Source of the DNA: Dyadobacter endophyticus
GTDB taxonomy: Bacteria > Bacteroidota > Bacteroidia > Cytophagales > Spirosomataceae
Length of the DNA: 64,000 nt
NCBI RefSeq assembly: GCF_014641595.1
Contig: NZ_BMIA01000003.1
Coordinates: 372,001 to 436,000 of the forward strand
Reading direction: 5' to 3'
A program made the translations under genes and the position numbers. Of this stretch, positions 52,378 through 60,345 are shown piece by piece. How positions within the stretch are numbered: position 1 is the first letter of the stretch; every line of letters begins with the position of its first letter. Under the pieces are notes generated by a model. The model had not been told where the DNA came from. It ran no database searches and worked only from the letters and a program-made list of their open reading frames with translations.

Positions 52378-53868
52378 GTGGCTATTAATCAAGATAATGT
52401 AAGACTGGTTTTCGGACTCAAACTCAAACAGCTCCGGCTCGACAAGGGGATGTCGCTCAGCGAACTTTCCCAGAAATCGGGGTTGTCGATCTCCTATATC
52501 AATGAAATTGAAAAGGGGAAAAAATACCCGAAATCCGATAAGATCCTTGCATTAGCAGGCGCCATGGATGTCGATTATGATACGCTCGTTTCGTTAAAAC
52601 TGAGCAAGCGGCTGGAACCGATTTCCGACCTGCTCAGCTCAAATGTACTGACGGAGCTCCCGCTCGAACTGTTTGGAATAGACCCCGCAAACCTGCTTGA
52701 AATCCTCTCCGACGCGCCTACCAAGATCAGCGCATTCGTGGGAACCCTCATTGAGATCGCGCGGAATTACAATATGTCGATCGAGAAGTTCTATTTCTCG
52801 GCACTGCGGACTTACCAGGAAATGCACGACAACTATTTCGAAGACATCGAACTCGAAGCGGAGCGTTTTCTGACGGAGCATCATGTAGAGCCGGCCCGGC
52901 TGCTCGACGAACAGCAGCTCGAAAGCATCCTGAAAGAGCAGTACCATTACACGATCGAGCCTATCAACGAGCGCACAAATCCCGAGTTTGCCACCGTGCG
53001 GTCGCTGACGATCACCAATGCAAACGGCACACGGCTTCTGATAAATGCACATTTATCCTCCGTCCAGCGTGCATTTATCTACGGGCGTGAGATCGGATAC
53101 TTGTATCTCAACCTGAAAAACAGACTACATACGACAGCGCTGGTGGAAGCAGAGTCGTTTGAACAGCTTTTGAACAACTTCAAAGCGTCCTATTTCGGCA
53201 GCGCGATCATTATTAAAAGAAGCCTGCTGGTACCAGCCATCGCCGATTTTTTTGCGCAAAAAACCTGGCAGCCCGATAAACTGATCCAGCTTATCCACGA
53301 TTTCAATACCACCCCGGAGTCATTCTGTTACCGGCTCAGCAATATCCTGCCGCGCTACTTCGGCATTAACCAGATCTTCTTTTCGCGTTTCAACAACTTC
53401 GTCGGGCAGAATATCTTCCATATGACCAAGGAAATGCACATTTCCAGGAAGCATTACCCGCACACCGTCCGCGATGAGCATTACTGCCGCCGCTGGGTTG
53501 CCCTCACGATCCTGAACGATCTGGGCGAGATTATTCAGGCTAAACAGCCGCCCCGCATCCTCTGCAAAGCGCAAAAATCGACGTACATCGATACGCAGGA
53601 CCAGTATCTGGTAGTGAGTTTCGCGCAGCCGATGTCGCCGGCCCCTAACCTGAACGTGAGCGTGTCGATGGGTATTTATCTCGACGAGCAGACGCGGGAG
53701 AAGCTGGCATTTCTCGACGATCCGGCCCTGACATCCCGCGAAGTAAACCAGACCTGCGAACGCTGTTCACTGTTCGATTGCCGGGAGCGCATTGCCGCGC
53801 CGGTAATCCTGCAAAAACGGCACAAGAACGAAGAACTCAGAAAAGCCTTAAAAAGAATGATTAACTAA
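52378..53868 (+). CDS. XRE-family regulator with degenerate IrrE-like and ScfR-type C-terminal domains
   Basis: This 496-residue regulator starts at GTG 52378. Residues about 8-65 form an XRE helix-turn-helix (LKQLRLDKGMSLSELSQKSG, ISYINEIEKGKKYP). The middle (about 200-300) corresponds to the IrrE/ImmA-like peptidase region of short-chain acyl-CoA regulators, but the place of the zinc HExxH motif reads GREIGYLYL (about 235-243), so metal catalysis looks lost. The C-terminal ScfR-type domain has a Cys cluster, CERCSLFDCRERIAAPV. Members control acetate/propionate or glyoxylate-type metabolism by sensing acyl-CoA. An acyl-CoA dehydrogenase lies nearby, but regulation of it is only inferred. 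Confidence 0.82.
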   Translation: MAINQDNVRLVFGLKLKQLRLDKGMSLSELSQKSGLSISYINEIEKGKKYPKSDKILALAGAMDVDYDTLVSLKLSKRLEPISDLLSSNVLTELPLELFGIDPANLLEILSDAPTKISAFVGTLIEIARNYNMSIEKFYFSALRTYQEMHDNYFEDIELEAERFLTEHHVEPARLLDEQQLESILKEQYHYTIEPINERTNPEFATVRSLTITNANGTRLLINAHLSSVQRAFIYGREIGYLYLNLKNRLHTTALVEAESFEQLLNNFKASYFGSAIIIKRSLLVPAIADFFAQKTWQPDKLIQLIHDFNTTPESFCYRLSNILPRYFGINQIFFSRFNNFVGQNIFHMTKEMHISRKHYPHTVRDEHYCRRWVALTILNDLGEIIQAKQPPRILCKAQKSTYIDTQDQYLVVSFAQPMSPAPNLNVSVSMGIYLDEQTREKLAFLDDPALTSREVNQTCERCSLFDCRERIAAPVILQKRHKNEELRKALKRMIN

Positions 53869-54059
53869 TCATTTTTGGTTACTTATAATATTTAAAGAAC
53901 GTAAACCCGGGAAAATCTGAACCTTCAATGGGGGTTTCCTGTCAAATGAATGTCTAATAAGTAACCTGCCAGTTCTATTAGAAAAATCTTAGAAATAGGA
54001 GGGTGAAATTTTACAGTTCTCTTCTCAACTATCTTTGTTTACTATTTGAAGAAATTGCT

Positions 54060-55046
54060 ATGCCCGGCACTTATGATTTTGAGGACCTCATTTTAAAACT
54101 GTCGACGCCGTTTTATATATGTCTGATCGGTCTTGAGATCTTTTTAACACACAAAACACCACACGGAGAGCTGGCCGAACGTCCGGCCTATTCGTTCAGG
54201 GATACGTTCACGAATGCAGCCCTCATGCTGCTCAACGGCGGGATCGATCTGCTTTTCCGCGCCGCCTATATAAGCGTATTGATCTGGTTTTACAATTTCT
54301 CTTTCGTGGAACCGATCTCAAATCCCGCAATGTACTGGCTCGCGTTGTTCCTCGCCGAGGATCTCGCGTTTTACACATTACATTATGTGGACCACCATTG
54401 CCGTTTGTTCTGGGCCGTGCACGTGACGCACCATTCGTCGGAGCACTTCAACCTCACTACCGGCTTTCGGTCGTCGGTTTTCCAGCCGCTCTACCGTTTC
54501 ATCTACTTCATTCCACTTACGTTGGTCGGTTTCAATCCGGCTGATATTATCGTCATGTACTCCATCACGCAGATTTACGGCATTATCGTGCATACCGAAT
54601 ATGTGGGCAAGCTCGGCTGGCTGGAATACATTTTCGTAACCCCCTCGCACCACCGCGTACACCACGCAAGCAACGTCCGGTATCTCGATAAAAACATGGG
54701 GATGTGCCTGATCATTTGGGACCATATTTTTGGCACCTTTCAGGAAGAACTGCCCACCGAGCCACCCCGCTACGGCCTCACCAAGTCGACAGAACAGCAG
54801 GGCCTCAGCCAAACCGTTTTCCACGAATGGAAGGCTATCGGGGAAGATTTCAAACAACCAGTGGATTTTAAAACAAAGCTAAAATACCTCCTCAAGGCAC
54901 CTGGATGGTCTCCGGACGGCTCACGGGAAACGAGTAAGGATTTGCAGAAGAAGCTTGCGGCTATGCCGTCAGCCGTCGGCGGCCAAGAAGAACGTCACTT
55001 AAACGCCCCAATCCCCGTAATTTCCGCCCCCAAGATCAGCAAATGA
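54060..55046 (+). CDS. Sterol desaturase / fatty acid hydroxylase family membrane protein
   Basis: ATG 54060 gives 328 residues; an in-frame GTG at 54003 would add 19 but directly abuts an AGGAGG sequence with no spacing. The protein has about four hydrophobic helices and the clustered His motifs of non-haem di-iron hydroxylases: HYVDHHCRLFWAVHVTHHSS and SHHRVHHASN. It probably hydroxylates or desaturates a membrane lipid. The C-terminal 60 residues form a polar tail. Its last 52 bases overlap, tail to tail, the acyl-CoA dehydrogenase gene on the other strand. Confidence 0.9.
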   Translation: MPGTYDFEDLILKLSTPFYICLIGLEIFLTHKTPHGELAERPAYSFRDTFTNAALMLLNGGIDLLFRAAYISVLIWFYNFSFVEPISNPAMYWLALFLAEDLAFYTLHYVDHHCRLFWAVHVTHHSSEHFNLTTGFRSSVFQPLYRFIYFIPLTLVGFNPADIIVMYSITQIYGIIVHTEYVGKLGWLEYIFVTPSHHRVHHASNVRYLDKNMGMCLIIWDHIFGTFQEELPTEPPRYGLTKSTEQQGLSQTVFHEWKAIGEDFKQPVDFKTKLKYLLKAPGWSPDGSRETSKDLQKKLAAMPSAVGGQEERHLNAPIPVISAPKISK

Positions 55047-56158
55047 ATATCGTGCGTTCCCTCGTACGTGATCACCGATTCGAGGTTCATCATATGCCGC
55101 ATAATGGGGTATTCACCTGTGATGCCCATGGCGCCGAGGATTTGCCGGGCTTCACGGACTATGTTCAGCGCCATTGCCACATTATTTCTTTTAGCCATTG
55201 AAATCTGTACGGTCGTTGCATCGCCTGCGTCCATAAGTTGGCCAAGGCGCCATGCAAGCAACTGCGCTTTGGTAATTTCCGTCAGCATTTCGGCCAATTT
55301 TTTCTGTGTCAACTGGAATGCGGCAATGGGTTTGTCAAACTGAATGCGTTCAACGGCATACTTCACTGCTGTTTCATAGCAGTCGATAGCCGCCCCGACA
55401 GCACCCCAGGCGATGCCATACCGCGCTTTGTCGAGGCATTGCAATGCGGCTTTCAGGCCGATGGCGCCGGGGAGAATATGCGATTCGGGAATCGATACAT
55501 GGTCAAAAACCAGCTCGCCCGTCGCACTCGCGCGTAGCGACCATTTGTTATGGATTTCCGGGGTTGAAAAACCTTCCATTCCCCGCTCGACGATCACGCC
55601 TTGCACCCTCCCCTCTTCATTCCGCGCCCACACCACACCTACGTGCGCGAAAGGCGCATTGGAAATCCACATTTTGGAGCCACTAAGCACATAACCGCTA
55701 TCCGTTTTGGCCAAATGCGTCATCATCCCGCCGGGATTCGAGCCATGATCAGGTTCGGTCAATCCGAAGCAGCCTAACCATTCGCCCGAAGCCAGCTTCG
55801 GCAAATATTTCCGCTTCTGCTCCTCCGAACCAAAGGCATAGATCGGCCACATCACCAGCGAGCTCTGTACTGAAACCGTCGACCGCATGCCTGAATCACC
55901 TCGTTCGATCTCCTGGCACATCAAACCGTAACTGGTATAATCCAGTCCACCCCCGCCATATTCTGCCGGAATAGTGGGGCCAAATACGCCCAGCTCACCA
56001 AATTTTGGTATTAAATACAATGGAAACGCTGCTCGCTGGGCAAAATCTTCGATAACGGGCTTGATTTCCCGATCAGAAAAGTCTCGCACAGCCTGCTGAA
56101 TGAGGCGCTGCTCTTCTGTCAGAAGGTCGGAGATGCTGAAAAAATCGGTCTGGGTCAT
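54995..56158 (-). CDS. Acyl-CoA dehydrogenase (glutaryl-CoA dehydrogenase-like)
   Basis: This 387-residue flavoenzyme starts at ATG 56158 (TQTDFFSISDLLTEEQ); the longer in-frame extension overlaps the HicB gene. Acyl-CoA dehydrogenase signatures are CFGLTEPDHGSNPGGMMT with SGSKMWISNAPFAHV (FAD/substrate region), IQFDKPIAAFQLTQKKLAEM, and the C-terminal ARQILGAMGITGEYPIMRHM. The catalytic Glu is in SVITYEGTHDIHLLILG. The overall pattern is close to glutaryl-CoA dehydrogenase, but the substrate cannot be fixed. It converges on and overlaps the sterol-desaturase-family gene by 52 bases and is ten bases downstream of hicB. Confidence 0.92.
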   Translation of the reverse strand: MTQTDFFSISDLLTEEQRLIQQAVRDFSDREIKPVIEDFAQRAAFPLYLIPKFGELGVFGPTIPAEYGGGGLDYTSYGLMCQEIERGDSGMRSTVSVQSSLVMWPIYAFGSEEQKRKYLPKLASGEWLGCFGLTEPDHGSNPGGMMTHLAKTDSGYVLSGSKMWISNAPFAHVGVVWARNEEGRVQGVIVERGMEGFSTPEIHNKWSLRASATGELVFDHVSIPESHILPGAIGLKAALQCLDKARYGIAWGAVGAAIDCYETAVKYAVERIQFDKPIAAFQLTQKKLAEMLTEITKAQLLAWRLGQLMDAGDATTVQISMAKRNNVAMALNIVREARQILGAMGITGEYPIMRHMMNLESVITYEGTHDIHLLILGAEITGIGAFK

Positions 56159-56168
56159 TGGAAATGAG

Positions 56169-56381
56169 TCAGGCGTGCATGAGCTTGCCTTTGGCTTTTG
56201 GGATCTCTCGACCCAACTCTTTTGCCGTTCTAAGGCATTCGTCGATCGCTGTTTGCACATTGGCTAGCGCCTCGCTCTGTGTTGCGCCATCAGCCATACA
56301 TCCCGGAAGCTCGGGGACTTCAACAAGAAAAGACCGATCCTCCTCGCTCCAATACATAATCAATTCATACTTACTGTTCAT
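56169..56381 (-). CDS. hicB: HicB-family antitoxin
   Basis: This 70-residue protein matches the partial RNase-H-like fold of HicB antitoxins: YWSEEDRSFLVEVPELPGCM, followed by DGATQSEALANVQTAIDECL and AKELGREIPKAKG. It lacks a C-terminal DNA-binding domain, as short HicB forms do. It is full length and intact. Upstream lies a truncated hicA-like remnant whose stop overlaps the HicB start by eleven bases, so this antitoxin appears to be an orphan. The acyl-CoA dehydrogenase gene follows after ten bases. Confidence 0.88.
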   Translation of the reverse strand: MNSKYELIMYWSEEDRSFLVEVPELPGCMADGATQSEALANVQTAIDECLRTAKELGREIPKAKGKLMHA

Positions 56382-56517
56382 AGCTGAAAAGTTTGTATTC
56401 TAAAATAATTGCCCTGACCTGCTTAACTTGATAGGGTTTCGCCTTGCTACCCAAAGGCTGAATATTTACAATTTCTGAAATATTCTCCTTATAAAAAATT
56501 CTATGGCTGCCTGAACC
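56371..56517 (-). pseudogene. 5'-truncated hicA toxin remnant
   Basis: Reading the minus strand from 56517 to a TAA at 56371-56373 gives 48 codons encoding GSGSHRIFYKENISEIVN and then PLGSKAKPYQVKQVRAIILE. This has the GSH motif (catalytic His region) and the C-terminal strand-helix of HicA toxins. The first 20-25 residues are absent. The frame continues upstream only 12 more codons into the end of the isomerase gene before a stop, with no start codon. The toxin is therefore probably dead; the break lies exactly at the end of the isomerase gene. Confidence 0.65.
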
Positions 56518-57440
56518 TATCCCCCAAACACCTTCTTCACATAAACCAAATCCTCCTTATGCGCCTGCAAGCCGTCCATCGTCTTGGGCGAAGTTTTTTC
56601 CAGGCATTGCTCCAAAACCAGATGCGGTTTTACGCCCAGGCCGTCGAGCGCCTGTACCAATCTTGGATAGTCGATATCCCCTTCCGTGAACGTCTCCTGC
56701 CAGATACCATCTTTCGATTGCCGTAAATGCAGCTCGGCAATGCGTTTGCCGTACAATTTCACAATATCAAACAATGCCACCTGCGAATTGCCGGAACCGC
56801 GGTAAATCCAATGCACGTCGAGGCATAGCGATACGTTCCTGGGATCGGTGGCTAGCAGCATATGATGAAACTCCCGTGCGGCTGCACGCAGCTCCACGTC
56901 GTGCGTGTGATATGCGAGGGTGATCCCCCGCTTTTTCAACTCCGCACCGAGCTTATCGAGGTTTTTCGCCTGCTCGGTCAGTTGTTCGTCGGATTTATTC
57001 TTGTCACTTCCCCATTGAATAGGATTAGGGTTTGTCACGATGATTTTCGTATCCGCAGGTTTGAGTGCATCCGCGATCGCCAGCACAGACCCGATCGATT
57101 TGGACGCTTCCCCTGTTTCGTGCAACGAGGTATTGACGTACACGGAGGGCATCGCGAGCCGGTATTTTTTGAGTACTGGCAACAGTTTGGGCACCTCGTC
57201 GGCGTTGTTGAATGCAGGCTCGTAGGCTTTCAGACCCGTCTGGGCAAATTCCGCGAGTGACGCATCCGGGTCCTTGCCCCAATCTTTACCATCACGGGCG
57301 TAAAAAGTGATCCACGAATATTGGTTGCACGATAACGGCAGCGCAGCGGCGTTTTGCCCGGCACGGGCAGCTTCGGAAAGCACTGCGGCCCCGGCGGAAA
57401 CAGCCAGCGTGTTCAGGAATTGGCGGCGGTTTTGCGACAT
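56517..57440 (-). CDS. Tat-exported sugar phosphate isomerase/epimerase (TIM barrel)
   Basis: This 307-residue protein starts at ATG 57440 with a twin-arginine signal (NRRQFLNTLAVSAGAAVLSE, residues 3-22). The frame stays open much further upstream, but that part crosses the divergent gene on the other strand and lacks family similarity. The TIM barrel shows family landmarks: LKAYEPAFNNADEVPKLLPV, KRGITLAYHTHDVELRA, VSLCLDVHWIYRGSGN and IAELHLRQSKDGIWQE, ending KPHLVLEQCLEKTSP. It is a distant relative of the isomerase at 3966. Its reaction is unknown. It stands alone, divergent from the flavoprotein at 57654. Confidence 0.88.
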   Translation of the reverse strand: MSQNRRQFLNTLAVSAGAAVLSEAARAGQNAAALPLSCNQYSWITFYARDGKDWGKDPDASLAEFAQTGLKAYEPAFNNADEVPKLLPVLKKYRLAMPSVYVNTSLHETGEASKSIGSVLAIADALKPADTKIIVTNPNPIQWGSDKNKSDEQLTEQAKNLDKLGAELKKRGITLAYHTHDVELRAAAREFHHMLLATDPRNVSLCLDVHWIYRGSGNSQVALFDIVKLYGKRIAELHLRQSKDGIWQETFTEGDIDYPRLVQALDGLGVKPHLVLEQCLEKTSPKTMDGLQAHKEDLVYVKKVFGG

Positions 57441-57591
57441 GGTTACACGGGTTTGGAAGTTTGCTTGATTGTCGTCTTCCATAAAAGGAGGACGAGTTGG
57501 TTTGTTACCCGGCGAGCGGGAATGGACAGGGGGTGTCGGAGATGGTAATGTGTTATAGGGAATGATCAGAAGTTGCCGCGTGCGTTCAGAA

Positions 57592-57622
57592 ATTGTCTGC
57601 TGTGAAAGTATGCATACATTTG
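57592..57622 (+). promoter_or_regulatory. Promoter of the FAD-dependent oxidoreductase gene
   Basis: ATTG (57592-57595), 19 bases, TACATTTG (57615-57622) matches the Bacteroidota consensus except for one base of the upstream box. The start codon is 31 bases downstream. Confidence 0.6.
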
Positions 57623-57653
57623 TGGCATTAAAGGATAAATCCCTTTCCATCAT

Positions 57654-59237
57654 ATGCATCATACGCTTCAACTGACACTGGCGCCGGAAATCGCGCTGGA
57701 CGACGACAATTTCCGCCGATTTGTAATTCAGAAACTCCGCCTGCGCGAAAGCGACAACCCGTTTATTCGTAAAACACGCCAATCGATTGATGCCCGTAGC
57801 CGGCAGGTAAAAATTAATGTTCAAGCCGAAGTCTATGCCGGAGAAGCCCCACCCGCCTTGGTAGGTACACGCATTGTGTACCCGGATGTGAGCAAGCGCC
57901 CGCAGGCATTGATCGTCGGTTGCGGACCGGCCGGAATGTTTGCCGCATTGCGGCTCATTGAACTGGGTATCAAGCCTGTTTTGTTTGAGAGAGGAAAAGA
58001 TGTGCGTACGAGGCGGCGCGATCTGGCGGCTATTAACAAGGAACATTATGTCAACCCGGAATCGAACTATTGCTTCGGGGAAGGTGGCGCCGGAACTTAT
58101 TCGGACGGCAAACTTTACACCCGGTCCAACAAACGCGGCGATATTCGCAGGGTGCTGGAAATATTCGTCGCACACAGCGCCAGCGAGCAGATATTAATTG
58201 ACACGCACCCGCATATCGGCACCAACAAGCTGCCGGTTGTCGTTTCCGAAATGCGCGAAAGCATTTTGAAAGCAGGTGGGGAAATTCATTTTGACACCAA
58301 AGTCACCGACCTCATTGTCAGCGATAACCGCATTACCGGTGTGGTTACCAATGACAAAGATGAGCATACAGGCATCGGCGTCATATTGGCCACAGGCCAT
58401 TCGGCCAGGGATATTTACGAACTGCTGCATGCCAAAAACATTCTTATCGAAAGTAAGTCGTTCGCAATGGGCGTCCGGATCGAACATCCGCAAAATACGA
58501 TCGATAAAATCCAATATCACTGTGAAACCGATCGCGGCCCGTATTTGCCGGCGGCGTCTTACAGCCTGGTGACGCAGACCCACTATAAAGGCGTACAACG
58601 GGGTGTTTTCTCGTTCTGCATGTGTCCGGGCGGGTTCATTGTACCGGCGGCCACTGCGCCCGGCGAGGTGGTCGTAAATGGCATGTCGCCCTCGCGCCGC
58701 GACTCGCCCTATGCCAACTCGGGCATGGTCGTAACCATCGAGGAAGCGGATCTTGCACCCTACAAAGATTACGGCCCGATGGCAGGCTTGCAACTTCAAC
58801 GCGAACTGGAACAAGCCGCTTGCAAACTCGGAGGAGCCACACAAACTGCGCCGGCGCAACTGGCGGTTGATTTTATTAAAGCCCGTACCTCCGCCCACCT
58901 GCGTGAAACTTCTTATCAGCCCGGTCTGCAATCCGTCGATTTATACGACGTGCTTCCCGGCCATATTGCATTCCCGTTGCGCGATGCATTGTCGGATTTT
59001 GGTCGTAAAATGCGCGGTTACCTCTCCGGCGATGCCCAGCTGATCGGCGTCGAAAGCCGCACTTCCTCCCCCATCCGCGTCCCCCGTGAGCGTGAAAGCT
59101 GCGAGCACCCTGAAATCAAAGGTTTGTTCCCTTGCGGCGAAGGTGCGGGATACGCAGGCGGCATTATGTCGGCAGCCATGGACGGCGAAAGATGCGCAGA
59201 GCAGCTTGCGAAGCTGTATGCCGGAGCGCCGGCCTAG
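57654..59237 (+). CDS. NAD(P)/FAD-dependent oxidoreductase (uncharacterised FAD-dependent dehydrogenase)
   Basis: This 527-residue cytoplasmic flavoprotein has an N-terminal region of about 85 residues (LTLAPEIALDDDNFRRFVIQ), then the FAD-binding fold ALIVGCGPAGMFAALRLIEL (about 85-104) with FERGKDVRTRRRDLAAIN. Further landmarks are NYCFGEGGAGTYSDGKLYTR and the C-terminal FPCGEGAGYAGGIMSAAMDG. The domain order and these motifs match the widespread, poorly characterised FAD-dependent dehydrogenase family often annotated as FixC-like. The true substrate is not known. It is divergent from the isomerase gene and has its own promoter. Confidence 0.88.
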   Translation: MHHTLQLTLAPEIALDDDNFRRFVIQKLRLRESDNPFIRKTRQSIDARSRQVKINVQAEVYAGEAPPALVGTRIVYPDVSKRPQALIVGCGPAGMFAALRLIELGIKPVLFERGKDVRTRRRDLAAINKEHYVNPESNYCFGEGGAGTYSDGKLYTRSNKRGDIRRVLEIFVAHSASEQILIDTHPHIGTNKLPVVVSEMRESILKAGGEIHFDTKVTDLIVSDNRITGVVTNDKDEHTGIGVILATGHSARDIYELLHAKNILIESKSFAMGVRIEHPQNTIDKIQYHCETDRGPYLPAASYSLVTQTHYKGVQRGVFSFCMCPGGFIVPAATAPGEVVVNGMSPSRRDSPYANSGMVVTIEEADLAPYKDYGPMAGLQLQRELEQAACKLGGATQTAPAQLAVDFIKARTSAHLRETSYQPGLQSVDLYDVLPGHIAFPLRDALSDFGRKMRGYLSGDAQLIGVESRTSSPIRVPRERESCEHPEIKGLFPCGEGAGYAGGIMSAAMDGERCAEQLAKLYAGAPA

Positions 59238-59264
59238 ACGGTTACAATCGACGTAAGTAATTGT

Positions 59265-59272
59265 TATATTTG
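59265..59272 (+). promoter_or_regulatory. -7 promoter element upstream of the DUF4160 pseudogene
   Basis: TATATTTG matches TAnnTTTG exactly, 35 bases before ATG 59308; no clear TTTG box is seen at -33. Confidence 0.45.
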
Positions 59273-59307
59273 CATACATTGATTGCAACAATTATCACAC
59301 ACTTGTT

Positions 59308-59490
59308 ATGCCTGAAATTTTCAGAATGTTCGGCATGAAGTTTTTCATTTATAGCCTGGAACATCTACCGTCCATATTCATGTCAGGAATGCAGACGGAA
59401 CTGCCAAGTTCGAGAAGATTTGAGCCTCGAAAGCTTTTTCGACTTCAAAAGAGTGCTCAACTACGCAAAGATTTAGGTTTCGTACGTTAA
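59308..59490 (+). pseudogene. Frameshifted DUF4160-family gene
   Basis: The N-terminus MPEIFRMFGMKFFIYSLEHL has the DUF4160 pattern (MPxIFRxFGxxFFxYSxEHxP). After LEHLP the frame continues as unrelated sequence to a stop at 59488-59490. In the next frame, from about 59371, the expected continuation reads VHIHVRNADGTAKFEKI before a TGA, matching the family's HIHV...AKFE block. A one-base deletion near 59370 explains this, and a later stop shows further decay. DUF4160 proteins often partner with DUF2442 proteins near toxin-antitoxin genes; no partner is seen here. Confidence 0.7.
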
Positions 59491-59537
59491 CTTAGGCGTA
59501 ATGTTCTGCCACCTAACTCTTCAACACCTCAGCCAAC

Positions 59538-60179
59538 ATGGCCCCATTGGAATCATTTTCCTCTTTTACCGAACAATTAACCCAAAAATTGAAGTATCCG
59601 CTACCTGGTGAGACGGCCCACCAGGTGATGCAGGCTTCCTCCCGGCTTCGACTGACTTTCAAACCCAATGCCCGCACACGCAAAAGTGCCGTTCTCATCC
59701 TTTTTTATCCCTACCAGAACCAAATTTACTTCCCGCTGATCCTCCGGCCAGCCTATGACGGCGTGCATAGCGGGCAGGTCGCATTCCCTGGCGGGCGTTA
59801 TGAGCTGAGCGATGAGAATCTGATCCGCACTGCCTTGCGGGAGGCGCAGGAAGAGATCGGTCTTCGGCTGACGGATGTCAAAATCCTGGGTGCATTAACG
59901 GAGCTTTTCATTCCTGCGAGTAACTTCCATGTGCTGCCGGTAGTGGCCGCGATGCCCTACCGTCCCGACTTCTATCCCGACGCGCGAGAGGTAGAAGATA
60001 TTTTTGAGATCAAACTCGAAGAAATTTCTGATATTAATATTATCGGTTCGAGTGACATCCAAATACGTGGAGAACAGGTACATGCGCCGCATTATATGGT
60101 CCAGGGTTACAAAATTTGGGGTGCTACGGCCATGATGGTCAGTGAGCTACTGGCTGTGCTGAATGCGCCGGACAACTAA
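59538..60179 (+). CDS. Nudix hydrolase, CoA pyrophosphatase type
   Basis: This 213-residue protein has a complete Nudix box, GGRYELSDENLIRTALREAQ continuing EEIGL (G-x5-E-x7-REUxEExGU), at about 86-110. Immediately before it lies SGQVAFPGG, the motif that marks the CoA/acyl-CoA pyrophosphatase subgroup. Such enzymes cleave CoA or its derivatives into 4'-phosphopantetheine and 3',5'-ADP. The C-terminal part includes HVLPVVAAMPYRPDFYPDAR and a helical end. It follows the DUF4160 remnant by 47 bases and precedes parC by 166 bases. Confidence 0.9.
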   Translation: MAPLESFSSFTEQLTQKLKYPLPGETAHQVMQASSRLRLTFKPNARTRKSAVLILFYPYQNQIYFPLILRPAYDGVHSGQVAFPGGRYELSDENLIRTALREAQEEIGLRLTDVKILGALTELFIPASNFHVLPVVAAMPYRPDFYPDAREVEDIFEIKLEEISDINIIGSSDIQIRGEQVHAPHYMVQGYKIWGATAMMVSELLAVLNAPDN

Positions 60180-60345
60180 GTTTTATTGCTTAAATTGCTA
60201 TATTAGCAGTTAATTCAACCTGATCTTCCGGTAAACTTCACCCTGTTTCCTTCTTTTTGAATGAGCCAGTCCCCCAATGAAGACCGGGAAGCGGATGGCT
60301 GATCAATTTTTTCTGGATACTTAAAACCTGGTTCCTCCTGCATTT

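Noticed and set aside
54003..54059. GTG 54003 as start of the sterol-desaturase-family gene
   Set aside because: The AGGAGG sequence directly abuts the GTG with no spacing, and the added 19 residues show no family similarity; ATG 54060 is preferred.
57441..58175. Upstream extension of the isomerase frame (about 244 extra codons)
   Set aside because: It runs opposite the start of the divergent flavoprotein gene, and the Tat signal at ATG 57440 marks the real start.
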